64,000 bases of DNA, taken from positions 7,936,001 through 8,000,000 of the forward strand of contig AP026550.1 of assembly GCA_026075535.2 (NCBI GenBank), read 5' to 3'. Under the pieces are notes generated by a model that was not told the origin of the DNA, did not search any database, and saw only the letters and a program-made list of their open reading frames with translations. Below, one piece after another: positions 45,450 to 55,448 of this stretch. Position 1 is the stretch's first letter; every line of letters starts with the position of its first letter. The DNA is from Tricholoma matsutake (lineage: Eukaryota; Basidiomycota; Agaricomycetes; Agaricales; Tricholomataceae). The position numbers and the translations under genes are program-made.

Positions 45450-48380
45450 CTAATCTTTCCGGCGTTTCTTCTTCCTCTTCACCTCGTCTGATTGTCCCTC
45501 TTCTATCCCGTCATTTCTCCTCTTCTTCATCATTGTGTCAAAATTAGTCAAAAAGTTCCCCTTGTCCATCTTTTCCTTGCAACGTTCCATTTTTAAACTA
45601 ACGACCGAGTCTTGATTTTCAAGGCGTCCTTCGGCTGGATAGGTTGCCAAGACGCGTAAAAAAGGATGTCCATCTTGGAACCAAATTTTATCATCGATGC
45701 GGTTGAGATTACGGACAATTTCGATGATATCGTTGCGGTAGACAGTCCACTTCTCGGTGGTGAGTTCCTGTCAGGAAAGTCAGCGAGCCCCTCGCACCTC
45801 GAAGTAAGCTTACCTTGCTGCTATAAAACTTGGAGAATTCCAACGTAGAGATGGCCTTGTCATTGGATAGGCGTGGCAGAGATCGGAATATGACCTGAAC
45901 AATAACGCAAAGGACCATTCCATTGGACAAGCGGATGAAGAAGACAATATCGGGACCAAAGTGTACGTCGGGGAAGGACATCACCGTATGCGGGTTTCGA
46001 AACCATTGGACAGTCTCTGTGGCATCCTGTAGATCGCTGCAGAGGGCACTTGAAGGCCCCAACGGATTATGATGCGTGCAGTGATCCCCGTTGGCGGACA
46101 ACCTCACAAATTCCACGCCCTCAGACTGTGCCCAACTAGGTATATTCTGACCAAAGTCAAAGACGTCGCACAGACGCACATTTGGGCCAAACGCTTGGGC
46201 AAGGTATGCCGCGATGAATTCCTCGAATCCGGCACCGAGCCCCGCAGAATGTTCTAGACCATGTAAAACATGATCAAACAACCCGTTCTTTGTGTTCTGA
46301 GTCAATTGGTGGGCAGCAGCAAGAACGATGAGAGGCTCGTCAACCAGCGCTCTAGAGTAGTCACGGAAACGCGAGTAGTAGGAGTAGTCCCGGAAACGAG
46401 CGAAGCCAAGTTCAACCCACTTCTTCTCGTCGTCGCCGAAAACTATATATTCACGACGAAGAATCCATGAGCAAATGATATTGCCGAAACGAGAGGCGAT
46501 ATTTGAATCTAAGTGGGGCCAAATGTATATTAGGATACGCAAATTAAGATCAGTTACTGTACCTTCTGTAATTTTCTTCAAGTCGACAAAGGGTATTTTT
46601 CGTATGTTGGCAATAAGCTCTAAGCTGAGTTTTGGTTCGGACCCCGCGAAATCCGGGGAATCAGGTGCCTCCTTCTTTGTAAAGTGTAGTACGTATTCAT
46701 CCAGTATTTTGTGAGGCGAGTGAAATGAATTAGAAATCAGTATGTCCAGGTAAGTTGCGGTGAAGCGATGCCTAGAGCGGAACTATGCGTCAATGAAGAT
46801 CAGGTTAATGTCTAAGACATACCTCCCCCGAAGCCATGACCAGCAACGCTGAAGCGGGAGCTGCCCACTATCACTTTGAAACAAGTGGTGCGGCAAGTAT
46901 CGTGAGATATAGGCGGACTGTACTTCCAGTGAATCGAAAGCACCAGTGTTCGTACAAGTGTGTGTCCGGATGATATCTAGTTTTGCGACTGCAGAGCCCA
47001 CTTCTGGCTCAGGTAGTCCTGTTCCAGATACGATGATGTAAGGTGGTATCTTCCACATCTTGCACGCATGGAGGATTTGATGTTTGTACAATCTTGCAGA
47101 TTGCGCTTCATCGAGGACAAAGTAGAGGGGTGCTGGGATATAATCATTATTAATACGCGTCATCAAGCTAAAGGCTTCTCCTCCGGTCGAGTCTCCCAGA
47201 TACTTATCGCTCGCCTCGCTCAAGGTCTCTGTCAACTGGAGAAACATGTCGCCATAGCCGCTTGTGTCACCGGGTCGGAGTTGTAACATAAGCCAATGTC
47301 CGCGATATCGGTCGAGGGGTCCTTCAGGGCAAATTTCACGAGCCTCCTCCAAGAACAGCTGCAGAATGAGCAAACGAGCGATGAGAACCTGGCGAAATCG
47401 GCGCCATGCAATCGGCATATCGTGTTCAAGCGCTTGGCGTAGATCGGCGTCGGAAGGCAGGGGGTTCGATAGATTGGCGAGTACATGGCTCATGTCCTCA
47501 GATCCCAGGACCTGCTCTCGGCTACAAGTGAAGTAGAGGCCCCAATGTTTCAAAAGTCCCTCGAATAGAATCCGTGTTTTCCCTGAGCCGGAAGTGTTGA
47601 TTAAGTGACTGGAGAGTCGCCTAGTCAATCCGGAGACATTGGCCACTTTGAAAACAGAACACGCACACTTCCATATCACTCTGGTTGTGGAAGACATCAT
47701 CAACAACTGCCGTTTCTACAACTGTCCCTCCCAAATCGTGCAACGAAAGGCAGGGTCCGCCACCGATGGAAGGGATGCGCAGCTTGGTGAGGTGATCCAG
47801 CACTCTTGGATCATCACAAGGTGGCGTCCACGACTGGCACAGATCGCTTTCCTTTAAAAATGCCCGTACACACGGCCGGGCGTACCGGAGACAAGTATCC
47901 ACGCTCTCCCTGATTGCCTCATCCTTAACATGCCGGGAACGCAGGAATTCAATGTAATTCCCCCTTGTGCGAGAAGGGGTCCTCGGCCTTCCGAACTGGC
48001 CTAGAAGAGGGATTGTTCGTATTTGAAATATAGGGAGTGGCGCATTGTTCAGGCAAACAGGCAAAATAAAGAGATGAGGAGAATACTCACGGGAGGGAGG
48101 GGGAAGTTGCACAACGATATGGACGTGCCTGTATGGGGGTGACGAGAAATGTTCCGACAATTCGTCCAAAGGGTCTAATTCAACGCAGCCTGCGATATCC
48201 TGCGGGCTTTGTGCATGTCGCAGCTGCTCACTGACTTCAGAAGAATGAATAGGTGAGGATAGCTTCCCGAACATCAGATCTCTTAATCGACACATGCCAG
48301 GAGGATATGCTCACCTTCCAGATATCGAGGGAGGGTGCAGCAAGATGATCAAGTTCAGGCTCCTTCTCCTTCTTTATAGC
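45450..48380 (-). pseudogene. Crinkler (CRN)-like P-loop NTPase gene, 5' end lost
   Basis: Exons about 48380-48315, 48234-48091, 48000-47667, 47620-46823, 46771-45814 and 45767-45450. The first retained part is the end of a CRN header ([20 protein letters not shown], then LDPLDELSEHF and HVHIVVQLPPPS). The NTPase region has LINTSGSGKTRILFEGLLKH (Walker A-like, lacking the usual first Gly/Ala) and PLYFVLDEAQ (Walker B), then WLRGRHRFTATYLDIL. The C-terminal region (GAGFEEFIAAYLAQAFGP, HFGPDIVFFIRL) resembles the restriction-endonuclease-like domain of such proteins, but the usual catalytic Lys position reads VIVQVIF. It ends in a Lys/Arg-rich tail like a nuclear signal. CRN proteins are eukaryotic effectors of this header plus NTPase plus nuclease design. 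Here header exon 1 and most of exon 2 are missing, replaced by gypsy A3 at 48378-48381. The second exon boundary is uncertain by a few bases. Confidence 0.72.
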
Positions 48381-49557
48381 TGTCGTCAATAAATATTATT
48401 ACCACGCCTTTGTCTATTATGTCCTTGAAAATGTCGTTCATCATATTTTGAAAGGTCGGGGGACTATTAGTCATCCCAAAAAACATGACAAGTGGCTCAA
48501 AGGATCCTCGACGCGTGGCAAATGCAGCCTTCCACTCATCTCCTTTCTTTATTCGTACATTGTTGTATCCCCATCATAAATCCAATTTTGTAAAGACCTT
48601 GGCTTTTCCCACCTTATCAATTATTTCTGAGATCAACAGCAGGGGGTACACATTCTTCACTGTCCACTCATTCAGATACCTATAATCAGTACACATCCTC
48701 TTTCTTTGGTCTTTTTTGGGCATGAAGAATATTGGTGATGTCTGTGGTGATTTTGAAGGTCGTATGTATCCTTTGCACAATTGCTCCTTCAGGAATGCAT
48801 CCACTTCTTCTTGTTCTATCGGAGATAACGGATATACCTTCGACTTCTTCGGCACAAACCTGGGCTTCATCTCAATTGCATGATCCCATGGCTTCCGCAC
48901 TGGCATTCGCTCAGACTCCTTCTTTTGGAACACTGACAAATGTTCATGATACACTTTTGGCACCCATTCCTCTACTGGCTTCTCCACCTTCACGATATTC
49001 TTGTCCCACAACTGTCCTCCATGAACGGCTCTAAAGGTTTGCTTTTGCTCTTCTTTCTCGATCATGATCAGAACTTCCCCATTTGGCATTTCCTCATCCT
49101 CCACTTCCTCCATCATAACAGAATACTTTCTCGGATGTTCTTTCTTTTTCTTTTTCCTTTTTTCTTTCTTCATCTTCCTCCCATACACATTACATTCCTT
49201 AGGACAACGAGTCATTTGTACTTTCCCAGTTTTCCAATCAATTTCAGGATTATGCTTCTGTAACCACAGACATCCTATTATTAGATTGGTTTTCCCAAGA
49301 TTGCACACTTTGAATATGGCTCGCTCCTGATGCTCCTGATACTTTAGTACCATAGTCACCTCCTCCTTGATAGTTCCTCCACGATTGACTGTTCCATCAG
49401 TATTGTACACCATTATAGGTTGCGCCAGCTTGCATGTGTTAATACTGTTTCCGGTAATTAAGGATCGATTAATAAATAATCCTGTAGCACCACTATCAAG
49501 CAACGCTTCCACATCAATAGCTGCATGCATGTCCACTGTCTTCAGTCCCACAGTCAA
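48381..49557 (-). pseudogene. A3 pol fragment: protease and N-terminal RT
   Basis: Open frame 49557-48574 holds the protease (EALLDSGATGLFINRSLITG) and the RT start ([30 protein letters not shown]) up to FTKLDL, then TGA at 48571-48573 where A2 has CGA. The frame continues through the RT palm to IIFIDD and stops at the breakpoint. RNase H, integrase and chromodomain are absent. Confidence 0.85.
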
Positions 49558-49745
49558 GGTGATTTTGGGTTCTATTCATGCAGAGCGAATAAAGAATTTA
49601 GGGGTTTTTGGAAATGACATGTGACAATTTTCTTTGTCACATGATTTGCAACAGTTGTACTCCTCAATTTCCTTTTCTGATTTACTCTGGGTTTCCTCGG
49701 ATACTAATACATTGTAATGATTCTGGGTCACCAATGGGGAAACCT

Positions 49746-50843
49746 TCACTGGGACTCTTCCACAAAATTCTCCTGCCTGCCTTCCTCCTGCTTCACTTCC
49801 TTGATTGTAGCTTCCCTAATCTTTCTTTTCTGCTTACAATTCCTAGAAATGTGTCCTAACTGCCCACAGTTAAAACATTTAAGTGGGGCTCGTCTCCCCA
49901 CTTGATCAACCTCCATTGCCTCTGCTGGTGCTGCTGACTCCATAACTATAGGTGTCACTGCCATGGCTGGTGGCTGTGCCCTCAGAGCTTGCACCTGAGG
50001 TGCCTTTCCTTTCTTGGACTTTCCTCCTGATGACTTTCCAAATTTACTACTTCCGTACATCAACTTTGACTCCACCTGTTCCTGCTGATATTGCTGGTCA
50101 AGGCGCATTGCCCAATTATACCACTTGTCCAACTTCTCTGGCATAGAAGGTAGTCGGTAGATAGACTTGAATAAAGAGGGATTTAATCCTGCTTTCAAAA
50201 ACTCTACCAACGGGGCTTCTCCCATATCCGTTTGCGAAGTTTCTGCTTTGAACTGCAAAATAAATTCATCTGCCATTAAGGAACCTTGGCGCATGGTCTT
50301 TAATTTAGCATTGGCTGTTGCCTTTGGATTAGGGTCTCCAAACTGTGCCTCCAATCTCTCCAGAAATTCCTTGAAGGTTGCAAATGGTTTATTTCCTGCA
50401 GCAATTTGATTAATAGCCTCATTTCTCCAGAACTGTGCTTTCCCCCCCTGAATGTATGAGAGAGCAAACATAATCCTAGACTCAGCTGTACGAAACTCTG
50501 GCTTCCTCCCATGGATGTATAATACTATAGAGCTGATGAAGGATTTTGTATTCTCCATGGTACCATCAAAGATTTGTGGGGGTGCATACTTAGGTAAGTG
50601 TGGTTTTCCATTTCCGGATTTCTCCACCATCTCATCCTCCTGCGATATCCACTCCACCATCTTCTCCATCTCATCATCTCTTTCTCCTGTTGTCTCTGGC
50701 TGTACTTCCGCTTGTCTGGGCTGTGATGCTGCCAATACTGACACTAATTGTGACATTTGCACTGTGAGTGCATCAATTTTCGCCTCTAGTGCTGGTATGG
50801 GAACAGGATTAGGACTGGGATTAGAAGTTGAAGGTTTGGACAT
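49746..50843 (-). CDS. gag: A3 gag polyprotein, intact
   Basis: 365 codons without interruption. Residues 1-80: Ser/Pro-rich head, a coiled segment (ALTVQMSQLVSVLAASQP) and an acidic stretch. From about 85: the capsid-like domain with PPQIFDGTMENTKSFISSIV, AQFWRNEAINQIAAGN and FLERLEAQFGDPNPKA. Residues about 240-310 are Lys/Pro/Ala-rich, then the zinc knuckle CFNCGQLGHISRNC near 325 and a Glu-rich tail. It is the best-preserved family A gag in the window and serves as the reference for dating decay in A1 and A2. With pol truncated, it could at most supply Gag in trans. Confidence 0.9.
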   Translation of the reverse strand: MSKPSTSNPSPNPVPIPALEAKIDALTVQMSQLVSVLAASQPRQAEVQPETTGERDDEMEKMVEWISQEDEMVEKSGNGKPHLPKYAPPQIFDGTMENTKSFISSIVLYIHGRKPEFRTAESRIMFALSYIQGGKAQFWRNEAINQIAAGNKPFATFKEFLERLEAQFGDPNPKATANAKLKTMRQGSLMADEFILQFKAETSQTDMGEAPLVEFLKAGLNPSLFKSIYRLPSMPEKLDKWYNWAMRLDQQYQQEQVESKLMYGSSKFGKSSGGKSKKGKAPQVQALRAQPPAMAVTPIVMESAAPAEAMEVDQVGRRAPLKCFNCGQLGHISRNCKQKRKIREATIKEVKQEEGRQENFVEESQ

Positions 50844-51329
50844 AATTGTACAATCTGTGATGAATCACTTCTTTGACAAATTCAAAATTTTTCTTCGAGA
50901 CCTCTCCAAATGTTTATGGGTCACGTGATAAGGTTCGTCGAGGTTCGTCAATGGTTCATCATTCGTCGGGCGCCTATTTTGATACTTTGGATCAATAACC
51001 CCTCCAACAGTGCCTGATCTCGGAGATAACACTGAATTCAGCTTGTAACTAAAATAGTCATCCAAATAGAGTGATGTAAATTGTAACTAAACCAGATCCG
51101 ATTGGTTGTCTGGTTGCAGCTGTCCTAATGACAAGCGCTGCCTCTCAATCACTGGCAGTTGCAATGTAAGGCGAGGCCTGGCGTCGGCTTATGAAAGAAA
51201 AGGTAGATTACGTATATACAAGTACTTCTGGCTTGTGCCGAAAGGATGAGTAATTGGATGTTGCGCAGTGAAACAATGACGTATGCACAAGTAAGAGAAG
51301 GCGCACTGATATGGGAAGTTGTGTTCTTC

Positions 51330-51720
51330 TGTTAGGGCAACACCCACTATCTGCTAGCTGGTTCTCTCTACAAGAAGGGGGCGGGATCTACGCTTGTGAT
51401 GGGGGAATTGATGGTTTTGATGCGAGGGGTTATTAATAGGTGAGTTTGTTGAGATAGGCCTTTCACACTGAAAATGTAGGTGGAATACCTAAGAGAACAC
51501 AACTGGGGTCCCCTAGGCATATATTTAGGGTTTATATACTATGTTACATATATTGTACATTGTTGTTACCGATGCACTTGTACATGCACGTACATTTTGA
51601 TGCGTGCGAAATAAAATTCTCACGCTATCAAAATGTAGTGTCATTTGGCATCATGTAGCGTAATTCGACATAATAAAATAAAAATGAAAGTTTATTAGGT
51701 AATGGGGTGGTTTCCTAACA
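51330..51720 (-). repeat. A3 5' LTR
   Basis: 391 bp, TGTTAGG..CCTAACA, the same family as the 402-bp LTRs, with the PBS-complementary segment at 51494-51504. Confidence 0.92.
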
Positions 51721-52363
51721 TGCATAATAGAAGATCTAAATCTCAAAACTCGGTGAACCCTTTGTAAACCTGTGCACATAAAATAACAAACCACTATGGA
51801 GTCTCCCCTCACTGCTTAGTACATACAGTAATGTACTACTAGATCGCATTGCCCAATCTCTGTAGGTTCTGGGTCAGAATCAGCCAGGGTGCTTGTCTCC
51901 TAGTATGGGAAGCTCATGGAGGTAGCCCTTTGCTTCAGCAATAACCTCATCCCACCCTGCTTCCGAGCTTTGATGGTTGAGAAACTGTGGCATGCTTCTC
52001 CCACTGGAATATCATTGCTTGATGTCCCGTGAACTGTTTGAGCTGATTTATAAGGTCACCTGATCTTGTAACTTGAAGAAGCATCCCAGATGTATGGTTC
52101 CTCCCAAGATTAGAATTTCGAAAGTCATCAATGTATGGATCAGCGCTCGATCCCCCACCTTGAATGACATCAGATTGCATGGTGGTAGACATGGGCATGG
52201 GGTTCCATTCCAGAAGTCAGAAAATTTCACTGTATTACAGCTATTAGCAGAATGATGGGCCCTTTGGAAAACGGTTTGCTTATGTCTTTTTGTGGTTGAA
52301 GCAGCTATGGACCGGCATTGGAGCCGAGAATGAGAACTGCATTTTTAGACACTTCAATTAGTT
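51721..52363. other. Flank of A3; possible 3' part of the zinc-finger gene
   Basis: A minus-strand ORF 52198-51947 (MPMSTTMQSDVIQGGGSSAD, then DDFRNSNLGRNHTSGML) has plausible protein composition and lies downstream of the zinc-finger exons, so it may be their C-terminal part. No motif was recognised. Confidence 0.3.
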
Positions 52364-53190
52364 TCATGTGGAAGTGACATTGTTGCACATAAACCAGAGG
52401 GGCAAAAAAATGAAATATGGAAGGCACTTACCTCCAGTGTCATTTTGGAAGCCTATATTACAAGCAAAGCATGTCTTGTGCCCCGAGGACACCAGATAGT
52501 GTGTTTTTGTTATGTCAACACTCTCAAAAATGTCTTGACAAAAGACACAACACTGCTTGGGGTGGGCTGACAAAGTGTGCTACATTGTACCAGATGATCC
52601 CTATCCTAACATTGTCACATTAGTAAGAAATAATGCATACCTGGGTCTTGGAAGCTTCATCCTTGAATCCAACCTTGCAGGGAGGGCAGGCAGGGTGGTT
52701 GGTGGATAGTAAATAATGCTGCTCAACTGTCTCTTCATGGATAGACTTGTCCTCGCACCGAGGGCAGTGGGGTGTGCAATTTTCCAATGCTAAGTATAAC
52801 AAAAAAACATTCAATATGATGTGTCACAATAAAAAAGTGAGAGGCACTTCATCACTTGCAGCGGCATCCCAGAAACCCTTCCTGCACTTGACACAATTCT
52901 GGTGGGCAGCGGGCCCAGCGGAACCTCGATAGTGGTCTTCAAGGGCTAATTGTGCGTCGATGGAAAATAGAGGTGTCTTACTTATGTAGTTGCACCTCCT
53001 TGCTAATGAAACACCTGCTACAGGTCTCGCAGAATGGGTTTCCAGGTGGATGAGGTCATGAGATGTTGTCAACAAATGACTCAACTGGAATGTAGGTACC
53101 AGTGGCCATCTGAATTTCCTTAGTCTGGTCATCAATCTCTCTCCACTCGAATACCCAAGTGATGTATGACTCAGGCTCTTTCCAATCATC
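52364..53190 (-). pseudogene. Tandem zinc-finger protein gene, decayed
   Basis: Exons on the minus strand encode repeated fingers of the form CxxC..H..H..CxxC. They are FCETCSRCFISKEVQ then LEDHYRGSAGPAAHQNCVKC with RKGFWDAAASDE (around 53020-52850); HCPRCEDKSIHEETVEQHYL then STNHPACPPCKVGFKDEA (52780-52660); and CCVFCQDIFESVDITKTHYL then SSGHKTCFACNIGFQNDTGG (52550-52420). Introns with GTAAG donors separate them. Upstream, 53190-53059 reads DDWKEPESYITWVFEWREID and ends in a TGA before the first finger, and one splice phase does not fit, so the gene is probably dead. Such one-finger-per-exon genes are common in Agaricomycetes; the targets are unknown. Confidence 0.55.
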
Positions 53191-53424
53191 AGCTGTACAG
53201 TACATCAAATTTATTCATGTTTAAGTAACAAAACATTGCACATGTGATCGACGTGTCTACTGTAGGTAATTCAGAATATTTTCTGCAAGCCCTCCAAGCA
53301 CTGCATCCCACCCATATTTTCTGCAACCCCATGCATGCATTACAACCTTTTGGCAAGAGTACTACTAGTAGTGAGTGAGTCAGGTGACTTTTCCGATTAT
53401 TAGTATATTATTGTCATGTTTAGT

Positions 53425-53754
53425 TCAGAAGAATGAATAGGTGTGGATAGCTTCCCAAATGTCAGATCTCTTAATTGACACATGCCAGGAGGATGTGCTC
53501 ACCTTCCAGATATCAACTCGGGGAGTGTGCAGCAAGATGATCAAGTTTGGGCTCCTTCTCCTTCTTTATCACATTCTTCAGGTGACCCACTGTCTTACTT
53601 TTTTGGATGTCGACAGGGAAGGGCCTGTTGGATTTGTTGAGAATCCAACAGAAGAGGGTGAGCTCATCATCTAAGCCAATATTTGAGTGAGTTTTACTGG
53701 TGTGACTGCTGATTGCTTACCAGTCTTGGATAGCTCAGACAGATTGGAATCCAT
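53425..53754 (-). pseudogene. Detached crinkler header (exons 1-2 and intron 2)
   Basis: Exon 1 (53754-53721, MDSNLSELSKT), a 50-nt intron (53720-53671) and exon 2 (53670-53503: DDELTLFCWILNKSNRPFPV, DIQKSKTVGHLKNVIKKEKE, PKLDHLAA) form a textbook CRN header. Intron 2 (GTGAGC from 53502) follows and the similarity to the main gene ends at 53425, within a base or two of the intron's 3' end. A 4-nt insertion after LAAHS relative to the gene at 48333 shifts the frame. This copy supplies exactly the part missing from the main gene, with about 145 bp of overlap. Confidence 0.75.
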
Positions 53755-54406
53755 TGGTGATTGGGGCTGATTGAGGAGAAGTCAGTATTTGAAATCTTCA
53801 ACAGGTAAGTTCAAATTTTAAAAGTCAGTCCCTTAACTGAATAAATGTTCAAAGTCAGCAGATTCTTCTGACACACAGATTTTGAACCAAAAAGTAAATG
53901 TCTCCCACACTCACGTCCCTCTCCCCCTCTCCTTCCCCAACTCCCTTATACAACCACCACCACTCCCTCCTCCCTCCTCCCTGCTCCTCCCTCAATGATG
54001 CCTCTCATGATGATGATGCTGACAACATCCTCAACACCCTGCAGCATCACTGGTGGCTGCAAACAAGCCACCTTGTGACCAATGTGGCCCAAATGATGCA
54101 TATCATCTTTTGGGCCCATCATAAGTTTTTTTCTTTTTTCTTTCATTTTCTATCATATAAACTAACTGTTTTACATCTTTTTTTTAAGGGTATTGACCTT
54201 TTTACAACCACAACACCCCATGCAGGCCCACACATGCACCCTGGATGACAAATGATGAACCACAGGGCATGGACAGCAAACAACAATGACAATGTATGAG
54301 GGAAGGCCCTGGGAGGCCCGTGTAGCGGCATATCTGCAAGGTAAGCACACGGTTCATCACCATGAACAGGTGTATTGCATGGAGCATCAGCTGTGTTTCC
54401 TGGCTC
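53755..54406. other. Intergenic, no gene supported
   Basis: Low-complexity pyrimidine-rich stretch (53915-53990) and unassigned sequence up to the insertion site of gypsy E. Overlapping ORFs here have no motif. Confidence 0.4.
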
Positions 54407-55114
54407 TGTCAAGAACCGTTCCTTGCCCGATCGGAACCTGCACCCATCCGATCCTTTTCCGCACCTCGAACCCAACTTTTGTCTACACCTTCCGATTTCA
54501 TTCCCGGCTGCCTTGCACTGCCCACACTGCTGTGCACCAGGCCACCTTGTACAGCATCCATGGCTGCCTTCCCAAGGCTGCCATCTAGTTTTGCAAATTC
54601 GACTACAGATTCCTGTGCAGCCTCCATTAGGTAATTTATCTATGCAGTCAAGATACTGCCGCAGTTCCTGTTTCTGTCCTGCTTTTATTCTGGACTCTAG
54701 TATTTAAGTTTAGCTAGTTTCGCCTTGTATTCCTCAGTTCATATATTGACATAGACTCAACTTTACCCTGCCAATCTAAAACCTCCTTCTGCTCCAACCC
54801 CTGTCCTCTAAGAGTCTGAACTACATTTGACTCAACCTCTGGTCTCCCTCCGAAGTTCTAGTCTCATCTGAACTCAACCTAAGTCCCTCCGTACTCCTCC
54901 CCGCATTTACCTGCACTTTCCCGCTCCTACCTCTAAACCCTCAACTTGAAATTAGGACACCAGACGAGGTGGAGGGCACAGCTTCTTACAAGCTGAAGCC
55001 AAGTCCTTTCCATTCCCCCTCCCGCAGAATCCGCATCGACCTGACAATTTCCCCTATCATCACCCACAGTGTCCGGTTGGATTCCGAAGTGGCCTCTAGG
55101 ATCAGTTCTTAACA
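54407..55114 (+). repeat. E 5' LTR
   Basis: 708 bp. The PBS-complementary segment (54736-54746) differs by two transitions from the 3' LTR version at 61731-61741. Confidence 0.94.
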
Positions 55115-55116
55115 GT

Positions 55117-55127
55117 ATATACAAACT
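55117..55127 (+). promoter_or_regulatory. E primer-binding site, self-priming type
   Basis: ATATACAAACT starts 2 nt after the LTR and is the exact complement of AGTTTGTATAT at 61731-61741 in the 3' LTR, 35 bp after TATTTAAG (61696-61703). Confidence 0.7.
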
Positions 55128-55448
55128 CCCACTTCACTCATACATTTCCTCTCTATGACCCCTACCGAGACCCACCAGCGCACAACAAGAAACTCCCAAC
55201 ACACCAGTACTATTCCAGGGATCTCTGCAATCCAGTGATCCACCCTTTCTGACCCTCGACCTGCCACTACTTTTGGAGTGTCTTCCAGACCCTCAAACAT
55301 CTTTCGACAAATCAGCTCAGGAGCTCCCTCAATCAGTGCCAACCTCATGTCCGCCCATGCCCTGCAACCTTCCGGCAACCCAGAAGGTTTTTGATCAAGA
55401 ACTCCCCTTGAGTACATAGGAGGCATCAACCAGCCTGAACCCTTTGGG

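Larger units (their letters stand above)
48381..51720 (-). mobile_element. Ty3/gypsy family A copy 3 (A3), truncated in RT
   Basis: 5' LTR 51330-51720 (391 bp), PBS 51317-51327, intact gag, protease and RT up to the FIDD motif, then an abrupt junction with the crinkler gene at 48378-48381. The 3' half and 3' LTR are missing, so no target duplication can be seen. Confidence 0.9.

Noticed and set aside
48380..53424. A single insertion splitting one crinkler gene
   Set aside because: The two gene parts overlap by about 145 bp including intron 2 and differ by a 4-nt indel, far longer than a target duplication, so they are duplicate copies rather than two halves of one gene.
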